Of a DNA stretch of 64,000 nt, positions 25,619-34,316 are shown in pieces. Each line of letters begins with the position of its first letter. The stretch's first letter is position 1. The stretch lies in assembly GCF_016107395.1 (NCBI RefSeq), contig NZ_JAAIKO010000024.1, positions 1 through 64,000 on the forward strand, given 5' to 3'. The notes below the pieces were generated by a model. The model ran no database searches and was not told the origin of the DNA. It saw only the letters and a list, made by a program, of their open reading frames with translations. The translations under genes were made by a program, and so were the position numbers. This DNA is from Streptomyces fildesensis. GTDB taxonomy: Bacteria; Actinomycetota; Actinomycetes; Streptomycetales; Streptomycetaceae.

Positions 25619-27292
25619 GTGGACACGCAAGGCCACAGGAACATCGACCCGGCAGACCAGTGGGTCCTTGATCCGGAGACGGGCAGCTACGTGCTGCGGA
25701 TAGACCCCGAACAGCCTCCGTCACCGAGCGTGTCCGCACAGGGCGGCAGGCGTGAGCGCCGCGAGCAGCAGGGCACCCGCAGCACCCCGTCGAACCCCTC
25801 GGACGCACCGAACCGGGCGAGCCGTCGCAAGGGCAAGCCCCGGAAGTCCCGCAAGAAGAAGGCCCTTGTCTGGACCGCGGCCACGGTCGGCTTCGTGCTG
25901 GTCGCCGGCTCCATCGGCGGCTATCTGGTCTACCAGCACTTCAACAACAACATCACCACCGTCGACGTCGGCGACGCGGGCAACAAGAACGTCACCGCCG
26001 ACGGTCCGGTGAACATCCTCGTGATCGGCACCGACAGCCGTGAGGGGCTCGGCAAGGAGTACGGCGACGCGGGCAGCGTCGGCCATGCCGACACCACGAT
26101 CCTGTTCCATGTCTCCAAGGACCGCACCAACGCGACCGCGTTGAGCATTCCGCGCGACCTGATCACGGACATTCCGGACTGCCCGACGAAGCAGAAGGAC
26201 GGCTCGACGAAGGTCGTCGCCGGGGAGCAGAAGGTCCGGTTCAACACCAGTCTCGGCCAGGAGGGCCGCGACCCGGGGTGCACCATGCGCGCCGTGAAGG
26301 CGCTGACCGGGGTGAGCGTCGACCACTTCATGATGGCCAACTTCACCGCGGTCAAAGACCTGTCGACCGCGGTCGGCGGTGTCGACATCTGCCTGGCCAA
26401 GCCGATCAAGGACCCCAAGTCCCACCTCGACCTCGGCAAGGGCCACCACAAGGTGTCGGGCGACGACGCGCTCGCGTTCGTCCGGACCCGGCACGCGGTC
26501 GGCTTCGGCGGCGACCTGGACCGCATCAAGCTCCAGCAGCAGTTCCTGGGCTCGATGATCCGTCAGATGAAGTCCGGTGACACCCTCACCAGCCCCAGCA
26601 AGCTGTGGAAGCTGGCGAACGCGGCCACCAAGGCACTCACCGTCGACAGTGCCATCGGCAGCATCTCGAAACTGTCCGACCTCGCGAAGGACCTCAGCGC
26701 GGTCGACACCAAGAACATCACCTTCGCCACCGTCCCGGTCATCGACAACCCGGCGGACGGCAAGGTCCACAAGACGGTCATCCTCGACCCGACCAAGGCC
26801 CAGCAGGTCTTCTCGATGGTGAAGAGCGACATCTCGCTGACCGCGGTGGCCAAGAAGCCGGGCACCCCGGACGCCTCCAAGGCCCCGGACAAACTGTCCG
26901 GCTCCAAGGCCCCCGCGTCACAGGTTCGCGTCAAGGTGTTCAACGGCAGTGGCGTGACCGGGGCCGCACAGGACACCATCAACTGGCTGCAGAACAACAA
27001 GGCCGTCAACCGCTCCACCAACGGCGGCAACGCCCCGGCCGGAACGGCTGCGACGACCACGCTCGTCTACGCGCCGAACCAGGCCGACCAGGCGCGCGCC
27101 CTGGCCGCGATGATGGGGCTGCCGGCGTCCGCGCTGCAGCCGGGGACGGTCGACGCGGCGGCCAAGGCCAACATGACGCTCACCCTTGGCAAGGACTTCA
27201 AGGGCGCGGGAACACCGATAGCCGCGCCGACTTCGGCGCCGGAGGGAATTCAGAAGGTCGTGGCGGACGACAAGAGCGTCTGCGCGAAATGA
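25619..27292 (+). CDS. LCP family protein 2 with LytR_C domain
   Basis: This 557-residue LCP protein has a long basic cytoplasmic N-terminus (ending RKGKPRKSRKKK), one TM (about 80-102, LVWTAATVGFVLVAGSIGGY), the LCP domain (about 135-305: VNILVIGTDSREGLG, ADTTILFHVSKDRTNATAL, LSIPRDLITDIPDC, LAFVRTRHAVGFGGDLDR) and a C-terminal LytR_C domain (about 440-540, starting VRVKVFNGSGVTGAA). The start is GTG 25619 with GGAGG at 25602-25606; an in-frame ATG at 25526 preceded by GGAGG is a possible longer start. The stop TGA overlaps an ATG of the next LCP frame, implying coupling. Confidence 0.9.
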   Translation: MDTQGHRNIDPADQWVLDPETGSYVLRIDPEQPPSPSVSAQGGRRERREQQGTRSTPSNPSDAPNRASRRKGKPRKSRKKKALVWTAATVGFVLVAGSIGGYLVYQHFNNNITTVDVGDAGNKNVTADGPVNILVIGTDSREGLGKEYGDAGSVGHADTTILFHVSKDRTNATALSIPRDLITDIPDCPTKQKDGSTKVVAGEQKVRFNTSLGQEGRDPGCTMRAVKALTGVSVDHFMMANFTAVKDLSTAVGGVDICLAKPIKDPKSHLDLGKGHHKVSGDDALAFVRTRHAVGFGGDLDRIKLQQQFLGSMIRQMKSGDTLTSPSKLWKLANAATKALTVDSAIGSISKLSDLAKDLSAVDTKNITFATVPVIDNPADGKVHKTVILDPTKAQQVFSMVKSDISLTAVAKKPGTPDASKAPDKLSGSKAPASQVRVKVFNGSGVTGAAQDTINWLQNNKAVNRSTNGGNAPAGTAATTTLVYAPNQADQARALAAMMGLPASALQPGTVDAAAKANMTLTLGKDFKGAGTPIAAPTSAPEGIQKVVADDKSVCAK

Positions 27293-27309
27293 CGTATCCA
27301 GGGGGGGCC

Positions 27310-29139
27310 ATGCGGGACAGCGGTGTACGGGGCGGTGGGGCGCGAGACGCCCAGGGACCGGGAGATCCCGGTTGGGACGAGAGCTTGTACCAGGACCAGG
27401 ACCAGGACCAGGACCGGGACCAGGGCGGGGGCCAGGGCTGGGACGGATCCGGTGACGGCACCGCCTCGCGTACGGGCTCCCATCCGAGCCCCGGCGCGGG
27501 CACCGTCACGGGCGCCGTCACCGACCCGTCGCTGGTCGGCGCCGGCACGGCCTCGGTACCCGGGCAGCGGAACGGCGGTACCGGCGGGGGCGGCGGCCAC
27601 CGCCGCGCCGGGGGCCGGCGGCAGCCGCGCAGCCGGAAGAGCCGGATATTCCGCTGGGTGGCGGGCACGCTCTCGCTGCTCATCCTCGCCGGCGCCGGCG
27701 CGGGATACGCGTACTACGAATACCTCGCCGGGAAGATCCGCACCGGTGACCTGAACAACGGCAAGAGCGATGTGGCGCCGTCCAAGGCGAACGCCGACGG
27801 CGACACACCGCTGAACGTCCTGGTGCTCGGCTCCGACGCCCGCGACTCCGAGGCCAACAAGGATCTGGGCGGCGCGCGCGACACGGCGGGCGAACCGCCC
27901 CGCGCCGACGTCATCATGCTGCTCCACATATCCGCCGACCGCAGCAACATGTCGGTGGTCAGCATTCCCCGCGACACCCGGATGCCCATCCCCGAGTGCA
28001 CGGACACCGCCACCGGCAAGGTGTTCAAGGCGACCGAGAACGACATCATCAACGAGTCGCTGGGCCGCGGTGGCGCGGGCTGCACGCGCGCGGCGATCCA
28101 GAACCTGACCGGCGTCTACATCGACCACTGGATGACCGTCGACTTCGCCGGTGTGGTGAAGATGGCCGACGCCGTCGGCGATGTCGAGGTCTGCGTCAAG
28201 CAGAACATCTGGGACCATCCGACCCCGGCCCAGAAGGGCGGCTCCGGTCTGAAGATGAAGGCCGGCACCTGGCCGGTCAAGGGCCAGCAGGCGCTGCAGT
28301 GGCTGCGCACCCGGCACGCCTTCGGTGACGACGCGGGCCGCGCCAAGGCGCAGCACATGTACCTCAACTCGATGATGCGCAATCTGCAGAGCCAGAGCCT
28401 GTTCACCAACCCGGCGCGCCTCAACAACCTGGCGACGAAGGCGATGGAGGCGTTCCGGGTCTCGAAGGAGATCGGCACGCCGAAGAAGCTCTACGACCTC
28501 GGTATGGAGCTCAAGAGCGTGCCGGCGAACCGGATGACGATGCTGACGATGCCGCACCTCGCCGACCCGCTGAACCCCGACGCCCACTACATCCCGGCCA
28601 AGGCGGACGCGGCGAAGATCTGGACGCTGCTGCGCAACGACGTCGCCATGGACGCCAACGGCACCGCCGCGAACACCCCGAAGCCGGCTCCGACCAAGTC
28701 GGGCCCCGCCGCCGCGGCCCCGGCCACCATCGCGGTCAGCGTCGTGAACGGCACCGCGGGCGACAAGAACGGCTCGGCCGTCGAGAACCGCGCGTCCAAC
28801 GTCTCCAAGGCGCTGGTCACGGGCGGCTTCACGAAGGCGAAGGCCAGTCAGTCCGCGAAGCCCAGCAAGGGTACGGTCGTCAACTACCCGACGAGCGCCG
28901 GTGAGCAGGGCAGGGCAGACGCCCTGGCCGTCGCCACCGCCCTGAAGATCCCGGCCGCCGCGGTGAAGGCCTCGGCCGATGTGACGGCCGTCACCGTGAT
29001 CATCGGTGCGGACTGGACCTCGGGCACCGACTACGGCAAGACGGCTCCGGGCGCCGGCTCCGTCCCGACCAACGCGGACGCGCTGAACGGCACCGACAAG
29101 GGCTGCATGGACGTCTACAAGCCCTACCAGTGGAAGTAG
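27310..29139 (+). CDS. LCP family protein 3 with LytR_C domain
   Basis: This 609-residue LCP protein has an N-terminal tail containing a (DQ)n run, a single TM (about 115-138, FRWVAGTLSLLILAGAGAGY), an LCP domain (LNVLVLGSDARDSE, ADVIMLLHISADRSNMS, VVSIPRDTRMPIPEC, ALQWLRTRHAFGDDAGR) and a C-terminal LytR_C domain (from about 480, IAVSVVNGTAGDKNG). I chose ATG 27310 because AGGGGGGG precedes it; ATG 27289 overlaps the previous stop in an ATGA and is the alternative. It is the closest relative of LCP 4, sharing DRSNM, HGFED/HAFGDD contexts and the same length pattern, so the two look like a tandem duplication. Confidence 0.9.
   Translation: MRDSGVRGGGARDAQGPGDPGWDESLYQDQDQDQDRDQGGGQGWDGSGDGTASRTGSHPSPGAGTVTGAVTDPSLVGAGTASVPGQRNGGTGGGGGHRRAGGRRQPRSRKSRIFRWVAGTLSLLILAGAGAGYAYYEYLAGKIRTGDLNNGKSDVAPSKANADGDTPLNVLVLGSDARDSEANKDLGGARDTAGEPPRADVIMLLHISADRSNMSVVSIPRDTRMPIPECTDTATGKVFKATENDIINESLGRGGAGCTRAAIQNLTGVYIDHWMTVDFAGVVKMADAVGDVEVCVKQNIWDHPTPAQKGGSGLKMKAGTWPVKGQQALQWLRTRHAFGDDAGRAKAQHMYLNSMMRNLQSQSLFTNPARLNNLATKAMEAFRVSKEIGTPKKLYDLGMELKSVPANRMTMLTMPHLADPLNPDAHYIPAKADAAKIWTLLRNDVAMDANGTAANTPKPAPTKSGPAAAAPATIAVSVVNGTAGDKNGSAVENRASNVSKALVTGGFTKAKASQSAKPSKGTVVNYPTSAGEQGRADALAVATALKIPAAAVKASADVTAVTVIIGADWTSGTDYGKTAPGAGSVPTNADALNGTDKGCMDVYKPYQWK
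27391..27426 (+). repeat. CAGGAC hexanucleotide repeat in LCP gene 3
   Basis: Four exact copies of CAGGAC (27391-27414) followed by two variants encode alternating Asp-Gln in the cytoplasmic tail. Slippage would change tail length without breaking the frame. Confidence 0.85.
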
Positions 29140-30890
29140 AGGACGTGGAGCACCGGCGAACCAGAGGCACGGCGACGCGGAACGGCGTTCCCGCGCAGAA
29201 CAGCCCCTCCGAACTGGGCTCGGACGACAGTCTGTACGGGTCCGACGCCGGCGGGGCCGGCGCGGATCCGTACGCGGACGCACCGTCGCGGACTCCTGGC
29301 TCGCCGTCCGCAGAAACGTCTCGGCAGGCAGCGGGCAGCGGCCACCGCCGGGGTGGCTCCCGGTCCCGCAAGGCGCCGCGGAGCCGCCGGCGCCGGGCCC
29401 TGCGCTGGATCGGGATCGGCACCGCCGTGGCGGTCCTCGGCACGGCCGGCGCGGGCTGGGCGTACTACGAGCACCTCAACGCGAACATCAAGAAGGACGA
29501 GCTCAACCTCAGCGACGCGAAGCTCTCCAAGCCGCAGGCCAACGCCGAGGGCCAGACGCCGCTCAACATCCTGCTGATGGGCTCCGACAGCCGGAACTCC
29601 GACGAGAACGTCAAGCTCGGCGGCGCCGCGGACACCCGGGGCGAGAAGCCCCGTGCCGACGTCCAGATGCTGCTGCACCTGTCGGCCGACCGCAGCAACA
29701 TGACGGTCATCAGCATCCCGCGCGACACCCGGGTGGCCATCCCCAAGTGCACCGACCCGCACGACGGCACGGTCTACAAGAAGTCCGAGGACATCATCAA
29801 CGCCAGCCTCACGCACGGCGGTCCGGGCTGCACGGTCGCCACGTGGGAGGAGATGACCGGCATCTCCATCGACCACTTCATGATGGTCGACTTCGCCGGA
29901 GTGGTGAAGATGGCCGACGCCATCGGCGGGGTCCCGGTCTGCGTCGACAAGAACATCTACGACAAGCAGTCCGGGCTGAAGCTCAAGGCCGGCACCACGA
30001 CCATCAAGGACGAGCAGGCCCTGCAGTGGCTGCGCACCCGGCACGGCTTCGAGGACGGCACCGACCTCGGCCGTACGCACGCGCAGCACATGTACATGAA
30101 CTCGATGATCCGCGAGCTCAAGAAGGGCGCGAAGCTCACCGACCCCGGTCAGCTCACCGGCCTCGCCGAGGCGGCGACCAAGTCGGTCACCGTCGACACC
30201 GGCCTCGGCACCGTCAAGAAGCTGTACGACCTGGGCAACGAGCTGAAGAAGGTGCCCGCCGACCGGATCACCATGACCACGATGCCGTGGGACTGGGACC
30301 CGAAGAACAAGGCGCACGTCATCCCGAAGCCGGGTGACGCCGACAAGCTCTTCGCACTGGTGCGCGCGGACAACCCGGTCGACGGCAAGGCCAAGGCGCC
30401 GACGCCCGGGGCGGCCGCCACCGTGACCGCGTCGCCCGCCGACCCGGCGGCGCCCAAGGGCGAGATCGACGTCACCGTGCGGAACGGCACCGCCACCGCG
30501 TCCCAGGCGGCGGTGAGCGGTCGCGCCAAGACCATCGTGGGCCGGCTCAGCACCCTCGGCTTCACCCGGGCCGCCTCCGACACCACTCCGCAGCCGCAGA
30601 CCGACACCACGCTCAGCTACCCGAGCGCCGCCCTGAAGGGCGACGCCCAGGCGGTGGCCAAGGCACTGGGGCTGCCGGACAGCGCGGTACGGAGCTCCAA
30701 GAGCGTGACCAAGGTGACGGTGGTCGTCGGCTCCGACTGGCGTACGGGCACCACGTACCCGAAGACGGCGGGCGGTTCGGGCTCCGGAGCGCCGGACAAG
30801 GCGCCGTCCACCTCGTCCGCGCTCAACGGCGCCGACACCTCGGCGTGCATGAAGGTGAACACGTACCCGGGCGCCCACTACGTCTGGTAG
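29130..30890 (+). CDS. LCP family protein 4 with LytR_C domain
   Basis: This is a 586-residue LCP protein: disordered N-terminus, TM (about 95-115, WIGIGTAVAVLGTAGAGWAY), LCP domain (LNILLMGSDSRNSDEN, ADVQMLLHLSADRSNMT, VISIPRDTRVAIPKC, ALQWLRTRHGFEDGTDLGR) and LytR_C domain (from about 450, IDVTVRNGTATASQAA). The first GTG (29130) overlaps the end of LCP gene 3 by 10 bases; GTG 29145 with GAGG close upstream is an alternative start. Gene order and overlaps indicate that LCP 2, 3 and 4 form one operon, closed by the strong hairpin at 30907-30942. Confidence 0.9.
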   Translation: MEVEDVEHRRTRGTATRNGVPAQNSPSELGSDDSLYGSDAGGAGADPYADAPSRTPGSPSAETSRQAAGSGHRRGGSRSRKAPRSRRRRALRWIGIGTAVAVLGTAGAGWAYYEHLNANIKKDELNLSDAKLSKPQANAEGQTPLNILLMGSDSRNSDENVKLGGAADTRGEKPRADVQMLLHLSADRSNMTVISIPRDTRVAIPKCTDPHDGTVYKKSEDIINASLTHGGPGCTVATWEEMTGISIDHFMMVDFAGVVKMADAIGGVPVCVDKNIYDKQSGLKLKAGTTTIKDEQALQWLRTRHGFEDGTDLGRTHAQHMYMNSMIRELKKGAKLTDPGQLTGLAEAATKSVTVDTGLGTVKKLYDLGNELKKVPADRITMTTMPWDWDPKNKAHVIPKPGDADKLFALVRADNPVDGKAKAPTPGAAATVTASPADPAAPKGEIDVTVRNGTATASQAAVSGRAKTIVGRLSTLGFTRAASDTTPQPQTDTTLSYPSAALKGDAQAVAKALGLPDSAVRSSKSVTKVTVVVGSDWRTGTTYPKTAGGSGSGAPDKAPSTSSALNGADTSACMKVNTYPGAHYVW

Positions 30891-30906
30891 CCGGCACCCG
30901 GACATG

Positions 30907-30942
30907 GCGCCGGCCCGGACCGACAGCGGTCCGGGCCGGCGC
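30907..30942. terminator. Bidirectional terminator between LCP 4 and a GT2 gene
   Basis: A perfect 16-base-pair stem (30907-30922 with 30927-30942) with an ACAG loop lies between convergent genes, 16 bases after one stop and 7 after the other. Confidence 0.88.
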
Positions 30943-30949
30943 GGTGGGT

Positions 30950-31981
30950 TCAGACGCCGGCCGTCGTCACACTGGGACGCCGGCTGGCGATGACCTTGTT
31001 CGCCAGGGAACGCGGGCTGGTGAGGAAGCCCCAGCCCCAGCACATGTGCATGGTCGCGAGCGCGACCGGGATCCGCACCCGGGCCCCGAACGGCAGGCCC
31101 TTGCCCGCCGGGACCGAGCCGAGCCCGATGGCGGCGAGGTACCCGGCCGGGACCACGAAACCCCACGGGGTGACGGCCGCGCCCACCACGATGCCCGCCG
31201 CGATGCCGAGCACGGCCGCCGGGGGCGCGAGGTAGCGCACGTTGACCGAGCCGCGGTGGTAGCGGGCGACGACATGACGCCAGCGGCCGTAGTTCTTGTA
31301 CTGCTTCGCCAGCTCGCGCACGTTCGGCCGGGGCCGGTAGGAGACGCGCAGCTCGGGCGAGAACCAGATGAGGTGGCCGGCCTCACGGATCCGGTAGTTC
31401 AGCTCCCAGTCCTGGGCGCGGATGAACTCCTCGTTGTAGCCGCCCTGCTGCTCCAGCACCTCACGGCGGAAGACACCGAGGTAGACGGTGTCGGCCGGGG
31501 CCGCGACACCACCGGTGTGGAAGGCCGCGTTGCCGACGCCGACCTTGGACGTCATGGCGGCGGCCACCGCGTCCTCCCAGGCGTTCTCGCCCTCGGCGTG
31601 CATGATGCCGCCGACGTTGGCCGCGCCGGTCTCGGCCAGCAGCCGCACGGCGGTGGCGATGTAGTCCGGCGAGAGCATCCCGTGCCCGTCGACACGGACC
31701 ACGACCGGGTGCCGGGACGCCTTGATCGCGGCGTTCAGCGCGGCCGGGGTGCGGCCGGTGGGGTTGGGCACGGTGTGGACCCGCGGGTCCTCCGCGACCA
31801 GCTCGGCGGCGATCTCGTCCGTACGGTCCCCGGAGGGACCGAGCGCGATGACGACCTCGAGCTCACCTGGGTAGTCCTGCTCCAGGGTGTGCCGGACGGA
31901 GTCGCGCAGGTGACGTTCCTCGTTGAGCACCGGCATGATCACGGAGACAGCGGGGGCGGCGGGGTCGTTGGCAGCGTTCAT
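30950..31981 (-). CDS. GT2 family glycosyltransferase (ExoA-like)
   Basis: This is a 343-residue membrane-associated glycosyltransferase. The GT-A domain (about 1-230) begins VSVIMPVLNEERHLRDSV, has RVDGHGMLSPDYI (DxD region reading VDGH), GVFRREVLEQQGGYNEEF and AQDWELNYRIREAG (ED/QDW-type catalytic region). The C-terminal third has two to three hydrophobic segments (LGIAAGIVVGAAV and after). Related enzymes extend exopolysaccharides from a lipid carrier, consistent with the LCP genes on both sides; donor sugar unknown. Start ATG 31979-31981 with no strong binding site. It is divergent from LCP gene 5 (110 bases between starts). Confidence 0.88.
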   Translation of the reverse strand: MNAANDPAAPAVSVIMPVLNEERHLRDSVRHTLEQDYPGELEVVIALGPSGDRTDEIAAELVAEDPRVHTVPNPTGRTPAALNAAIKASRHPVVVRVDGHGMLSPDYIATAVRLLAETGAANVGGIMHAEGENAWEDAVAAAMTSKVGVGNAAFHTGGVAAPADTVYLGVFRREVLEQQGGYNEEFIRAQDWELNYRIREAGHLIWFSPELRVSYRPRPNVRELAKQYKNYGRWRHVVARYHRGSVNVRYLAPPAAVLGIAAGIVVGAAVTPWGFVVPAGYLAAIGLGSVPAGKGLPFGARVRIPVALATMHMCWGWGFLTSPRSLANKVIASRRPSVTTAGV

Positions 31982-32091
31982 CGCGGGAAACGTTACCGCG
32001 AATGGGGGACCCCAGCGTGTGGGGGGCTTTGAATACTGTCCGTTTTGTCTAGCCTGACCGGGTCCCCTGTCTCCCGCGGAGGTGCGCCCCG

Positions 32092-33630
32092 ATGACGGTT
32101 CCACCCGCTCGCCCGCCCGCCACCCCGCCCCGCAGGCCCCGTCCACCGGTCAATTCCGCCCGGCGGCCGGGACCGCGGCAGGCCCCGCGGTCGGGCAGAC
32201 AGCCCGGCGGACGGTCCGGCAGACGGCCGGTGCGCTGGAGCACCCGGATCGCCGGCGGGCTGGCTCTGGCGATCATCACGACCAGCGGCGTCGGCCACGC
32301 CGTGGTCAGCGGAGTGGGGGACAGCATCGACCGGGTGGACGCGTTCGGCGGGATGCGGGACCGCCCCGGCAGCACCAAGGGCATCAACTTCCTGCTGGTC
32401 GGCACCGACGGGCGGGACGGGCTGAAACCGGCCGACAAGGAGCGCTACCACCTCGGCGGAGCGCCCTGCCACTGCACCGACACGATCATGCTGGTGCATC
32501 TGTCGGAGGACCGCTCCCGGGTGAGCGTCGTCAGCATCCCGCGCGACAGCTACGTCATGCTGCCGCCGCACGACGACGCGGTGAGCGGCGCCAAACACGT
32601 CAGCCACGCCGCGAAGATCAACGCGGCCTACGCGGACGGCGGCCCCCGGCTCACCGTCGCCACCGTCGAGAAGATGACGGGGGTGCACATCGACCACTAC
32701 CTGGAGATCGACTTCATCAGCTTCATGAAGACGGTGGACGTCCTCGGCGGTGTCCAGGTCTGCACGGTCCGCCCGCTGAAGGACTCGTACACCGGCCTCG
32801 ACCTGCCGGTCGGCACCTCCCAGCTGAACGGCGGCGCGGCCCTGCAGTACGTCCGCTCCCGCCACCTCGACGGCGCCTCCGACCTGGGCCGGATGCAGCG
32901 CCAGCAGCGCTTCCTCGCCCAGATCATCCACCGGATCACCAGCGGCGGACTGCTCACCGACCCGGTCAAGCTCAGCCGGATCGCCTCGACGGTGCTCGGG
33001 TCGGTCCGCGCCGACCAGGACCTCAAGCCGAAGGACCTGATCTCGCTGGCCCAGGGCCTGCGCGGGTTCACCCCGGGCTCCTCGGAGTTCACCTCGGTGC
33101 CGATCGGCAACGTGGGCTACCAGGTCAAGGGCATCGGCTCGACGGTGAAGTGGGACGACGCCAAGGCCGGCAAGCTCTGGGCGGCGATCCGCGCGGACCA
33201 GCCGCTGGCCGTCCGCCTCCCGGCCGACGCCAAGCGCCGGCAATCGTCGAAGGTCCAGGTGGACGTCGATCCGCACTCGATCCGGGTCCACGTCGACAAC
33301 GGGACGGCCGTCACCGGCCTCGGCGACCGGGCGGACAAGGCGCTGCGCGCCACCGGCTTCGCCACCACGGGCTCCCCCGGCAACGCGACCGTGCACAACG
33401 TGCCGCGCACCGTCATCCGCTTCGACCCCCGCTGGGACCGTTCGGCGAGGTCCCTGGCGGCCGCGCTGCCGGGCGCGGAGCTGGTGCCGGCCGTCGGGCA
33501 GGGACCGCTGATGAAGGTGACCATCGGCGCCGGGTACAAGGGCGTCACGGCGATCCGGGCGCAGGATCCGGCACCGGCCACGGGCGGCGCGGCGGGTGCG
33601 GTGACCGGCGACCAGGTGGTGTGCGCCTGA
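32092..33630 (+). CDS. LCP family protein 5 with LytR_C-like C-terminus
   Basis: This 512-residue LCP protein has a Pro/Arg-rich cytoplasmic N-terminus, a TM (about 52-75, IAGGLALAIITTSGVGHAVV), and an LCP domain (about 95-255: INFLLVGTDGRDGLK, CTDTIMLVHLSEDRSRVS, VVSIPRDSYVMLPPH, KINAAYADGGPRLTV, YVRSRHLDGASDLGRMQRQQ). From about residue 385 it has a LytR_C-like domain (IRVHVDNGTAVTGLG). A GGAGG lies about 10 bases before the ATG. It differs from LCP 1-4 and is closer to LCP 6 (SYV and AYADGGP motifs shared). Its 3' end runs into a hairpin repeat shared with the thioesterase stop codon. Confidence 0.9.
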   Translation: MTVPPARPPATPPRRPRPPVNSARRPGPRQAPRSGRQPGGRSGRRPVRWSTRIAGGLALAIITTSGVGHAVVSGVGDSIDRVDAFGGMRDRPGSTKGINFLLVGTDGRDGLKPADKERYHLGGAPCHCTDTIMLVHLSEDRSRVSVVSIPRDSYVMLPPHDDAVSGAKHVSHAAKINAAYADGGPRLTVATVEKMTGVHIDHYLEIDFISFMKTVDVLGGVQVCTVRPLKDSYTGLDLPVGTSQLNGGAALQYVRSRHLDGASDLGRMQRQQRFLAQIIHRITSGGLLTDPVKLSRIASTVLGSVRADQDLKPKDLISLAQGLRGFTPGSSEFTSVPIGNVGYQVKGIGSTVKWDDAKAGKLWAAIRADQPLAVRLPADAKRRQSSKVQVDVDPHSIRVHVDNGTAVTGLGDRADKALRATGFATTGSPGNATVHNVPRTVIRFDPRWDRSARSLAAALPGAELVPAVGQGPLMKVTIGAGYKGVTAIRAQDPAPATGGAAGAVTGDQVVCA

Positions 33631-33651
33631 GCCGCCGGGCCATGGGAGGCC

Positions 33652-33706
33652 TTTAGGGCGTGTTGCGAAAGTCCCGCCTGGCCCACGACGCCTGGCACGC
33701 GCCCTA
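33652..33706. repeat. Palindromic repeat between convergent genes, overlapping a stop codon
   Basis: The arms TTAGGGCGTG (33653-33662) and CACGCGCCCTAG (33696-33707) form an imperfect inverted repeat around TTGCGAAAGTCCCGCCTGGC. I recognise this sequence type as one seen repeatedly at gene ends in Streptomyces genomes; only one copy is in this window. It closes LCP gene 5 and includes the stop codon of the opposing thioesterase gene, so it probably acts as a two-way terminator. Confidence 0.55.
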
Positions 33707-34258
33707 GTCGTCGAATCCTTCGGCGGCGCGCTTCTCGCGGAGCTCCTTGATGGCCTCGCGGCGGGCGAGCCGGTGCATCCGGCGGATCTGCGCCTCCTGG
33801 TACCGCCGCTTGTCCGTCTCGGTCTCCGGGATCACCGGCGGGACCGGCCGGGTCCTGCCGTTCTCGTCGACCGCGGCGAACACGAGGTAGGCGCTGCCGA
33901 CCTGGGTCGCGGGGGTGGACTCGTTCCACCGCTCGGCCATGACGCGCACACCGATCTCCATGGAGGAGCGCCCGGTCCAGTTGCACTGGGCGCGCACATG
34001 GACGAGGTCACCCACCCGGACCGGCTCCAGGAAGACCATCTCGTCCATCGACGCGGTGACCGCCGGGCCGCCCGAGTGCCGGCCGGCGACGGCGCCCGCC
34101 GCGTCGTCGACGAGTTTCATGATCACGCCACCATGGACGGTGCCGAGCAGATTGGTGTCGTGCGCCGTCATGATGTGCGACAGCGTCGTGCGGGCTGCCG
34201 CGGTCGGCTTGCCCGGAAGCCCGGCTTCCGGGGTACTGCCGGCGAGATCGGTGGTCAT
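33704..34258 (-). CDS. Acyl-CoA thioesterase, hotdog fold (YciA/BACH type)
   Basis: This is a 184-residue hotdog-fold protein that hydrolyses acyl-CoA. The hotdog core includes LSHIMTAHDTNLLGTVHGGVIMKLVDDAAG, where the HDTN and HGG segments are characteristic of the acyl-CoA hydrolase subfamily (catalytic Asp in LVDDAA), then MVFLEPVRVGDLVHVRA and AYLVFAAVDENGRTRPVP. The C-terminal 40 residues form a charged helix. The start is ATG 34256-34258. Its stop TAG falls in the repeat element at 33652-33706. Its preferred chain length is unknown. Confidence 0.88.
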   Translation of the reverse strand: MTTDLAGSTPEAGLPGKPTAAARTTLSHIMTAHDTNLLGTVHGGVIMKLVDDAAGAVAGRHSGGPAVTASMDEMVFLEPVRVGDLVHVRAQCNWTGRSSMEIGVRVMAERWNESTPATQVGSAYLVFAAVDENGRTRPVPPVIPETETDKRRYQEAQIRRMHRLARREAIKELREKRAAEGFDD

Positions 34259-34316
34259 GCGTCCACCATAAGCCGGGCCCCGGACGCGCTCCTCCCGGGC
34301 ACACCCCTCCCCCGCG

